Below are positions 1-5,366 of a stretch of 7,953 bases of DNA, in pieces (the stretch's first letter is position 1; each line of letters opens with the position of its first letter). Source of the stretch: Ruminococcaceae bacterium UBA6857 (GTDB lineage: Bacteria; Bacillota; Clostridia; Oscillospirales; Acutalibacteraceae); the NCBI GenBank assembly GCA_002451715.1, contig DKDD01000108.1:651-8603 (forward strand), read 5' to 3'. A model generated the notes under the pieces. It had not been told where the DNA came from. It saw only the letters and a program-made list of their open reading frames with translations, and did no database searches. Position numbers and translations under genes: made by a program.

Positions 1-1506
1 CTGGCCGGGATACTCCAGCTCGGATTCGATCTTGTGCGCAAGGTCGTGCGCCAGCAGGATCATGTTGTCCTCGGTGACCTCCTCGGGCTTGACCATGATG
101 CGTATCTCGCGCCCCGCCTGAATGGCGTAGGAGCTTGCGATGCCGGGGAAGCTCTTGGAGACCTCTTCGAGCTTTTCAAGACGCTTGACGTAGTTTTCGA
201 TATTCTCGCGTCTTGCGCCGGGACGGGAAGCAGAGATGGCGTCCGCCGCCTGAACAAGGCAAGCGATAATGCTCTTCGGTTCAACGTCGCCGTGGTGAGC
301 TTGGATTGCATTGACAATAATGTCGTTTTCCTTGTACTTTTTGGCGTACTCAACGCCGAGTTCGATATGCGAGCCGTCCTGTTCATGGTCAACGGCTTTA
401 CCGATATCGTGCAAAAGGCCTGCGCGTTTTGCAAGTTTGATGTCTGCGCCGAGTTCCGCCGCCATAAGACCTGCGATATACGAAACTTCAAGCGAATGGT
501 TCAAAACGTTCTGGCCGTAACTTGTGCGGTATTTGAGACGTCCGAGAAGTTTAACAAGTTCATTGTGGATTCCGTTTACGCCGGCATCAACAACGGCTCT
601 TTCGCCTGCTTGGCGGATTGCCTGTTCAACTTCACGCTTTGATTTTTCATAAATTTTCTCGATGAGTGCCGGGTGAATACGTCCGTCGGCAATGAGCTTT
701 TCAAGAGTGATTCTTGCAATTTCTCTTCTTACGGGATCGAACGATGAAAGTGTAATCGCTTCGGGCGTGTCGTCAATAATGAGGTCAACACCGGTGATTG
801 TTTCAAGCGTTCTGATGTTTCGGCCTTCGCGACCGATGATTCTTCCCTTCATTTCGTCGTTGGGAAGGGCAACAACGGAAACGGTGGCCTCCGAAACGTG
901 GTCGGCTGCACAGCGCTGAATTGCCGTTGTGATGATTTCTCTTGCAAGAGCGTCGGACTCGTCACGAACCTTTTGTTCATATTCCATGATTTTGACCGCT
1001 TTTTCTCTTATGAGCGTTTCTTCCAATGTCTGAAGTAAATATACCTTGGCCTGTTCTTTTGTATAGCCCGATATTTTTTCAAGCATTTCTAACTGACTTC
1101 TTTTGATGCTTTCTGCTTCGGCAAGTTGGGTTTCGGACTGCTTGATTTTTTTGTTCAGCAGTTCTTCTTTTTTCTCAAGCGAATCAGTCTTTTTGTCAAG
1201 ACTTTCTTCCTTTTGAATAATTCTTCTTTCCTGTCTTTGAACTTCGTTTCTTCTTTCGCGAAGTTCTTTTTCGGTTTCGGTTCTCGAACGGTGAATTTCG
1301 TCCTTAGCTTCAAGAATAGCTTCTTTCTTTTTTGTTTCCGCTTCGTTTACCGCCTGATTAATAATGCGGGTAGCTTCTTCATTCGCAGAACCGAGAAGAC
1401 CTTCGGCAGTCTTTTTTCTGTGTATACCGCCGAGTATAAAGCCGATAATTCCAAACGCAACCGCGCAAACAATTGCGACGATTACGGGTACTAACCAATC
1501 TCCCAA
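1..1506 (-). CDS. rny: Ribonuclease Y (3' end cut off by window)
   Basis: RNase Y is the membrane-anchored endoribonuclease that starts mRNA decay and processing in many Firmicutes. The frame is open for 502 codons. Residues 4-26 form one membrane helix, and about 30-195 are a long charged Glu/Lys/Arg-rich coiled coil. A KH RNA-binding domain follows, with its GREG loop at residues 225-228. The HD phosphohydrolase domain has the metal-binding His-Asp pair at 366-367, followed by Ile-Gly-Lys. The family is about 520 residues long and the visible part ends in Glu-Tyr-Pro-Gly-Gln, so only the last 15-20 residues lie off-window. I chose TTG at 1506: an in-frame TAA lies just upstream, no other in-frame start lies between, and a strong AAGGAGG sits 10 nt before it. 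The gene has its own promoter. Positions 1-300 (the C-terminal 100 visible codons) are clearly GC-richer than the rest. Confidence 0.96.
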   Translation of the reverse strand, partial: MGDWLVPVIVAIVCAVAFGIIGFILGGIHRKKTAEGLLGSANEEATRIINQAVNEAETKKKEAILEAKDEIHRSRTETEKELRERRNEVQRQERRIIQKEESLDKKTDSLEKKEELLNKKIKQSETQLAEAESIKRSQLEMLEKISGYTKEQAKVYLLQTLEETLIREKAVKIMEYEQKVRDESDALAREIITTAIQRCAADHVSEATVSVVALPNDEMKGRIIGREGRNIRTLETITGVDLIIDDTPEAITLSSFDPVRREIARITLEKLIADGRIHPALIEKIYEKSKREVEQAIRQAGERAVVDAGVNGIHNELVKLLGRLKYRTSYGQNVLNHSLEVSYIAGLMAAELGADIKLAKRAGLLHDIGKAVDHEQDGSHIELGVEYAKKYKENDIIVNAIQAHHGDVEPKSIIACLVQAADAISASRPGARRENIENYVKRLEKLEEVSKSFPGIASSYAIQAGREIRIMVKPEEVTEDNMILLAHDLAHKIESELEYPGQ

Positions 1507-1516
1507 AGTAGCAGCA

Positions 1517-1523
1517 CCTCCTT
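1517..1523 (-). promoter_or_regulatory. Ribosome binding site of rny
   Basis: AAGGAGG on the minus strand is a near-perfect Shine-Dalgarno sequence 10 nt upstream of the TTG at 1506. It decides the start, because there is no ATG or GTG in frame between the upstream stop and the conserved N-terminal membrane helix. Confidence 0.88.
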
Positions 1524-1637
1524 CTTTTTAAAAATTCTCCACTAAAAATCATCAAAAGAATTACAGTAATGTTACTCGAAGACAGCGTATAAAAAAGTAA
1601 AGTCAAACGCTTTACGATGCAAATCGCTATCCTTGAT

Positions 1638-1666
1638 ATTTTAAACCATTTGTTCAAAAATGTCAA
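1638..1666 (-). promoter_or_regulatory. Sigma-A promoter of rny
   Basis: The minus strand reads TTGACA (1666-1661), a 17-bp spacer, then TAAAAT (1643-1638). The expected transcription start is near 1631, giving a leader of about 125 nt before rny. The site lies between the upstream terminator and the rny ribosome binding site, so rny is probably transcribed on its own. The leader also holds a short interrupted palindrome, AGTAA-TG-TTACT, at 1565-1576, of unknown relevance. Confidence 0.8.
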
Positions 1667-1724
1667 GTATAGCGGCAGAAACTTATGTTGCATATATACA
1701 AAAATTTTATTGGAAAAAGTCCGC

Positions 1725-1763
1725 AAAACAAAAGCGCCGCAAACCTCATTAGGTAAGCGGCGC
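1725..1763 (-). terminator. Intrinsic terminator after the surface-protein gene
   Basis: On the minus strand GCGCCGC (1763-1757) pairs with GCGGCGC (1740-1734). An inner ACCT/AGGT stem closes an AATG loop, and the T-rich run TTTTGTTTT follows. The hairpin begins 18 nt after the stop codon at 1782, which fits a rho-independent terminator. Confidence 0.88.
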
Positions 1764-1781
1764 ATGCTCTTTTAATAATTT

Positions 1782-3629
1782 TTAATCATCAAAATTGTCT
1801 TTTTTGTCGGAATTTTCTGTGTTGTCGACTTCGGACGAAATCTTTTTGCGCTTTGTCCAAATGTAGCCTGCAAGACCGCCGAGAGCAATGATACCGGTCG
1901 GTGCGGCGGCAACTTCGGGGTTTTCTTTAATTGTTTGAACCGTTTTTTGAACGAAAGATTTGTTTTCGGTTGTTCCGGTCATCGACGAATATTTCGAAAT
2001 TGCGTTGGCGGCCTGCTCGCCGTTAACATAGGTCTCGCTCATAAGCTGTTCAAGATAGCCGAAGTCGATTCCGTCGGAACCTTTTACCGGACTTGACTTA
2101 TATCCGTCATTTGAAGAAGCGGTTGTTGTTTCAGAACCGTAAGTTGTGAGAACACTGCCGCTGTTTGAAGAAGCGGTTGTTGAAAGCATTGAATCAACAT
2201 TCGACATAATGCCGTCTACGATATTGTTTGCCTTTTCGCTATCCGCGGGAATTACACTGTTGATTGCGTCTTGAATACCGGCAACAACATTGTTTTGGGC
2301 ATTGCTGTTTTTGGTTTCGGCAACGGATTTTCTGATAACATGGAACTTATATGTTACGGTTTCGGCCGGACTTGCCGTGTCTGCATAGGTAACTTTAAGT
2401 TCAATATCATCGGTGTTCTTTGTCGGATCAAGCGAATATGCAAGCGTTTGACTCGGAGAAATCGGATTTCCGGCAAGGGTCATCGAAAGATTTGCATTGT
2501 CACCGCCAAGCTGGTCGGCAAGTACGAACGGAGTGAACCAAATTTTTGTGCAGTTATTTGCAACATAAAGATTATAGTTAAAAATATCGCTGTAAAATTC
2601 CTCGTCAAGCGGGAATTTTCCGTTTGCACAAGCTTCTTTGAAAAGCTCTTCGCAAGTTGCGTCGATTGAATAATCAACCTCGGATTCGTTCAGCATTGTT
2701 TGAAGAATAAGCTTTGCAACGGCGTTTTTCTCGGTACTCTTGTCTGCAACAACAAGGCGAATCGGATCAATATGCACATTGTAAGCCGTGTCGAGAATTG
2801 AAGCGAAGTATGCGTAATCGACATACTCTTTTTGCGCTGTTGTTGCCGTATTGTAAGAATCAAGAGGAACTTTGTAATCGTTCGAAGCCGCGGTAATAAC
2901 CTTTGCCCAATGGAAAATTTCGCTGTTTCCGGGGTTATTGCTTATCGGAAGTTCGTCAAACTGTGAAATATATGTTTTAATGCTGTTGACAGCAAAACCC
3001 GAAACGGTGTCAACACCGGACGGAAGAAAAGTTCCTGTAAGTTCGGAAAGAATCAGGCAGATTGCGCTGTCAAGAGAAATACCCTGAGGGAAATCAATCT
3101 TTTTATCATAGAGAACATAAACTGCGTTATATTTGATTGCAGAATAAACAACGGCAACTTTGATTTCGTCTTCGGAAGTTTCAAGCGGCGGAATCGTAAT
3201 GCCGCGACTTCTGAGATAAGCTTTCATGGTGTCGCTGTCCTGGGTCATGCCAAGCGCAACAACCGTATAATACAAAACGTCAATAATCTGGCTGTAAGCC
3301 GCAGAAACGGTGTCCTCGTTAATAAGATTAAGAGCGGAATAATTACCCACTTCTTCAATGAAATCGTCGAAAGTATGGCTGTAAGGATACTCTGCCTGCG
3401 GAACGATACGTGCAGAAGCGATTTGATTTGTACTGTCGCGGATAACAACGTTATCGAGCCACGCTTTGCTATATTGCGGAGATGTTGAACGCGGATTGCC
3501 GGGAACAACTTTCACGTTGCCATTGGTAGTTATTACACTTGCAGAAACGCAAAACGGCGCACAAACAAGACCCGCCGTAATCAGCAGGACAAGCAAAAAC
3601 GAGCAAAGCCTTTTTATTTTCAAGAGCAA
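1782..3629 (-). CDS. Unrecognised surface protein, C-terminally membrane-anchored
   Basis: I do not recognise this 615-residue protein. Residues 1-30 look like a signal peptide: Lys/Arg-rich start, Leu-rich core, and a Val-Ser-Ala cleavage site before Ser31. About 31-450 form a globular region without a motif I can name. A segment ending in a Tyr-Lys-Phe-His-Val-Ile strand near the middle is weakly reminiscent of cadherin-like beta-sandwich domains. A Ser/Thr/Gly/Asn-rich linker follows, containing two copies of Thr-Thr-Ala-Ser-Ser-Asn. A Gly/Ala-rich membrane helix (about 573-591), a Lys-Arg-Lys-Lys stop-transfer and a 20-residue Asp/Asn-rich tail close the protein. Most of it should therefore face outward. 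The start is TTG at 3629 (AAAGGA 9 nt upstream) or TTG at 3623 (AAGAAGG 8 nt upstream); an in-frame TGA excludes longer forms. It has its own promoter and terminator. The function is unknown. Confidence 0.85.
   Translation of the reverse strand: MLLKIKRLCSFLLVLLITAGLVCAPFCVSASVITTNGNVKVVPGNPRSTSPQYSKAWLDNVVIRDSTNQIASARIVPQAEYPYSHTFDDFIEEVGNYSALNLINEDTVSAAYSQIIDVLYYTVVALGMTQDSDTMKAYLRSRGITIPPLETSEDEIKVAVVYSAIKYNAVYVLYDKKIDFPQGISLDSAICLILSELTGTFLPSGVDTVSGFAVNSIKTYISQFDELPISNNPGNSEIFHWAKVITAASNDYKVPLDSYNTATTAQKEYVDYAYFASILDTAYNVHIDPIRLVVADKSTEKNAVAKLILQTMLNESEVDYSIDATCEELFKEACANGKFPLDEEFYSDIFNYNLYVANNCTKIWFTPFVLADQLGGDNANLSMTLAGNPISPSQTLAYSLDPTKNTDDIELKVTYADTASPAETVTYKFHVIRKSVAETKNSNAQNNVVAGIQDAINSVIPADSEKANNIVDGIMSNVDSMLSTTASSNSGSVLTTYGSETTTASSNDGYKSSPVKGSDGIDFGYLEQLMSETYVNGEQAANAISKYSSMTGTTENKSFVQKTVQTIKENPEVAAAPTGIIALGGLAGYIWTKRKKISSEVDNTENSDKKDNFDD
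2110..2182. repeat. 19-bp direct repeat in Ser/Thr linker
   Basis: The plus-strand string TTTGAAGAAGCGGTTGTTG occurs at 2110-2128 and again at 2164-2182, 54 bp (18 codons) apart and in frame. On the coding strand it encodes the two Thr-Thr-Ala-Ser-Ser-Asn blocks of the surface protein's linker. It looks like a small in-frame duplication in low-complexity sequence. Confidence 0.8.
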
Positions 3630-3631
3630 TA

Positions 3632-3645
3632 CCTTCTTTCCTTTT
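3632..3645 (-). promoter_or_regulatory. Double ribosome binding site of the surface-protein gene
   Basis: The minus strand holds AAAAGGAAAGAAGG, two purine-rich sites side by side. AAAGGA is 9 nt before TTG 3629, and AAGAAGG is 8 nt before TTG 3623. Both TTG codons are in the same frame, so the two possible proteins differ by two residues only. Confidence 0.7.
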
Positions 3646-3648
3646 CAT

Positions 3649-3670
3649 GAGCAGAAAACGTTTTCTGCTC
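3649..3670. promoter_or_regulatory. Perfect 22-bp palindrome in leader (putative operator or RNA hairpin)
   Basis: The half-site GAGCAGAAAAC is followed directly by its exact reverse complement, with a central CG. It lies about 60-80 nt downstream of the predicted transcription start and ends 19 nt before the TTG at 3629, between promoter and ribosome binding site. A palindrome centred on CG with an AAAACGTTTT core resembles operators of LacI-family regulators (the cre-like class). In RNA it could fold into a 9-bp hairpin. It has no adjacent T-run on either strand, so it is not a normal terminator. Symmetry and position are seen; the regulator is inference. Confidence 0.6.
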
Positions 3671-3675
3671 TTCCT

Positions 3676-3700
3676 TCGGCGAAAAATCAAGCCACGCCGA
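3676..3700 (-). other. Second inverted repeat in the same leader
   Basis: TCGGCG (3700-3695, minus strand) pairs with CGCCGA (3681-3676) around a 13-nt loop. It sits just upstream of the 22-bp palindrome in the transcribed leader. The stem is only 6 bp, so it may be chance, though the two hairpins together could structure the leader. Confidence 0.35.
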
Positions 3701-3736
3701 CCGCAATACATAATGCAAACAATTTTATACTCTGAT

Positions 3737-3765
3737 ATAATACAACCTTTTTCTCTCAAAGTCAA
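3737..3765 (-). promoter_or_regulatory. Sigma-A promoter of the surface-protein gene
   Basis: The minus strand reads TTGACT (3765-3760), a 17-bp spacer, then TATTAT (3742-3737). The expected start is near 3730, giving a leader of about 100 nt. Both inverted repeats at 3649-3700 fall inside that leader. Confidence 0.8.
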
Positions 3766-3848
3766 CCGAAGAGAAAGAATTTTAAATTTATTTCACGAAG
3801 TTTTTTTATTCGCCATGCTTTTTGCTCCGTTAGAAATGAAAATTATAC

Positions 3849-3875
3849 AAAAAAGCGCCGCTCTTTCGAGCGGCG
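3849..3875 (-). terminator. Intrinsic terminator after the M28 peptidase gene
   Basis: CGCCGCTC and GAGCGGCG pair perfectly over 8 bp around a GAAA tetraloop, followed by C and six T on the minus strand. The stem starts 16 nt after the stop codon at 3892. This is a textbook rho-independent terminator. Confidence 0.93.
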
Positions 3876-3891
3876 ACAGTTTTTAGCAAAA

Positions 3892-5145
3892 TTAATAATT
3901 CTCTTTAAGACCTTCTTCGTCAAAAAGGAAGAGCGACTGAAGACAAATATCAAGACCTTTTTCGATTGTTTTCGGAATAAGGTTATCGGCTGTATCTTCT
4001 CTTGTGTGATAATACTTCGGCGGACCGGGGTTCATGGCTGCAAGAGTTGCGGCGGGAACGCCGAGCTTTGTAACTGCGGCAGCGTCGGAAGCTCCGAGAT
4101 ATACCGATGCATACGGAAGGTCAAGCCCTGCCATTTCCGCGCCCTTTTTCATGAGTGCGCAGACTCTCGGATCGGTTTTAACCGTTCCGGTCATGTCACG
4201 GCTGTAGATAGCCATATCTTCATAGTCGCGAAGTGTGTCCATACCAAAGTATACGGTTTCAACCTCTTTAAGCTCTTTTTCGTGAGCCTTTGAAAAAGCT
4301 CTTGCACCGCGAAGACCGGCTTCTTCCGAACCTGTTGTGAGTGCAACAACTTCGGTGTTTTCAAATCTGATATCATTATCTTCAAGATACTTGAGAACTG
4401 CGATTGCGGTTACGGAACCGGTAAGGTTATCATTAGCTCCGTCAACGGGAAGCTTAAAGTTTACAAAGAACAAAACAGCAATGAATCCGGGAATAAAAGC
4501 AAGCTGAATGTACTGAAGAACTTTCACAAAACCTTCAAGTTCTGCATTGACTGCTCCGCCTTTGATTACGGAAACAAGCGAAACAACAAAAACAAAAAAC
4601 ATTCCGACAACGGCATAAACTCCGACGGTGAAAAGAAGGTTCTTTCCGCCAAGGTGGGTATATGTCCATTCATAGGACGAGTCAACGTGACCGGAGAAAA
4701 TGATTCTTCTTTTAACCTCACCGGTCGGTTTTCTTGTTCCCACAACGTTTGTTGAAGTGGCTTTCGGGAAAAGCGGATCAAGAAATTCCCAATACATGAG
4801 AAATTCGGCAAAAAGGCAAACAAGTGCGATTACCGCAAGAACAAGCGACACGATCGGCATTTTGAGGAATGAGAACAAAATCGCAAGAAGCATCGCCGTT
4901 CCGTCGATAGCGACCCAGCCCATAAAGGCATACTTGCTGATTTGGAACTCTTCAAGCTTAACATCATCGGCACAGGTTTTCATTTCATCTTTAAAATGTT
5001 CCTGAGCTTTTCTTTCGTTTTCGCTGCCGGAAGCACGGGGACCGACTTCTTTGCAGACTTTTTTGATTTCTCTTATTGTGTAATTGGTATACATCCTCAG
5101 CGAAGAAGGATAGTTCTTTACACTCTCACTGGCTTTCAAAAACAA
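3892..5145 (-). CDS. Membrane-embedded M28-family zinc peptidase
   Basis: This 417-residue protein has the metal-site pattern of M28 (aminopeptidase Y/S-like) di-zinc peptidases. Visible are Gly-His-Val-Asp at 152-155, Gly-Ala-Asn-Asp-Asn at 236-240 (bridging Asp239), Thr-Gly-Ser-Glu-Glu at 271-275 (catalytic and ligand Glu), Asp303, and Tyr-His-Thr at 379-381 (ligand His380). It should remove N-terminal residues from peptides; the substrate is unknown. No signal peptide is visible. Four membrane helices are apparent: about 72-93, 96-118, 168-193 and 208-229. The last two lie between the His-x-Asp motif and the bridging Asp, inside the catalytic domain; an even number keeps all soluble parts on one side. 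TTG at 5145 directly follows an in-frame TAA. TTG at 5139 has better spacing (9 nt) to AAAAGGGG and may be the true start; ATG at 5094 lacks a usable site. Confidence 0.9.
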   Translation of the reverse strand: MFLKASESVKNYPSSLRMYTNYTIREIKKVCKEVGPRASGSENERKAQEHFKDEMKTCADDVKLEEFQISKYAFMGWVAIDGTAMLLAILFSFLKMPIVSLVLAVIALVCLFAEFLMYWEFLDPLFPKATSTNVVGTRKPTGEVKRRIIFSGHVDSSYEWTYTHLGGKNLLFTVGVYAVVGMFFVFVVSLVSVIKGGAVNAELEGFVKVLQYIQLAFIPGFIAVLFFVNFKLPVDGANDNLTGSVTAIAVLKYLEDNDIRFENTEVVALTTGSEEAGLRGARAFSKAHEKELKEVETVYFGMDTLRDYEDMAIYSRDMTGTVKTDPRVCALMKKGAEMAGLDLPYASVYLGASDAAAVTKLGVPAATLAAMNPGPPKYYHTREDTADNLIPKTIEKGLDICLQSLFLFDEEGLKENY

Positions 5146-5148
5146 TTA

Positions 5149-5156
5149 CCCCTTTT
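5149..5156 (-). promoter_or_regulatory. Ribosome binding site of the M28 gene
   Basis: AAAAGGGG on the minus strand lies 3 nt before TTG 5145 and 9 nt before the in-frame TTG 5139. Normal spacing favours 5139, which would shorten the protein by two residues. Confidence 0.6.
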
Positions 5157-5242
5157 CATAAAAATTCTTTTCTATACCGCATAAAACAGTGCAGAAAAAA
5201 ACTTTCCCGAATGATTTTCCACATGTTTTATAACTATGTTTC

Positions 5243-5271
5243 ATTTTATCATCTAAATCAACAAATGTCGA
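5243..5271 (-). promoter_or_regulatory. Probable sigma-A promoter of the M28 gene
   Basis: The minus strand reads TCGACA (5271-5266), a 17-bp spacer, then TAAAAT (5248-5243), with the expected start near 5236 and a leader of about 90 nt. The -35 box has one mismatch to consensus, so this call is a little weaker than the other two promoters. Confidence 0.68.
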
Positions 5272-5298
5272 TAGGTTTTTTTAAAATTAAAGATTTGT

Positions 5299-5352
5299 TA
5301 AAAAATTTAAAAATTTAGCCGCCGCAACGGTATTTTTCCGTCTGCGGCGGCT
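5299..5352 (-). terminator. Intrinsic terminator after the SGNH-Big_2 gene
   Basis: AGCCGCCGCA (5352-5343) pairs with TGCGGCGGCT (5326-5317). An inner ACGG/CCGT stem extends it to about 14 bp with one bulged base. AAATTTTTAAATTTTTT follows on the minus strand. The stem starts 14 nt after the stop codon at 5367. Confidence 0.88.
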
Positions 5353-5366
5353 TTTGAGCTTTGCCG

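Noticed and set aside
34..642. 202-codon open frame on the plus strand
   Set aside because: It lies wholly antisense to the conserved KH/HD part of rny, has no ribosome binding site, and its composition is explained by the GC-rich rny codons.
1583..1612. Weak AGCGT/ACGCT stem in the rny leader as a possible riboswitch or attenuator
   Set aside because: The stem is 5 bp with an 18-nt AT-rich loop, there is no following U-tract, and no known riboswitch core is visible.
1845..1920. Possible sortase signal (Pro-Thr-Gly, hydrophobic stretch, Lys-Arg-Lys-Lys) at the C-terminus of the surface protein
   Set aside because: The x-P-x-T-G spacing is wrong and a 20-residue acidic tail follows the basic cluster, so a plain membrane anchor fits better.
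3469..3765. 98-codon minus-strand frame overlapping the start of the surface-protein gene
   Set aside because: It is in another frame, its ATG has no Shine-Dalgarno site, and it would destroy the clear signal peptide read from the TTG frame.
5156..5224. 22-codon minus-strand leader ORF before the M28 gene
   Set aside because: It starts with ATG but has no ribosome binding site, and neither its composition nor a runs-of-one-residue pattern suggests an attenuator peptide.
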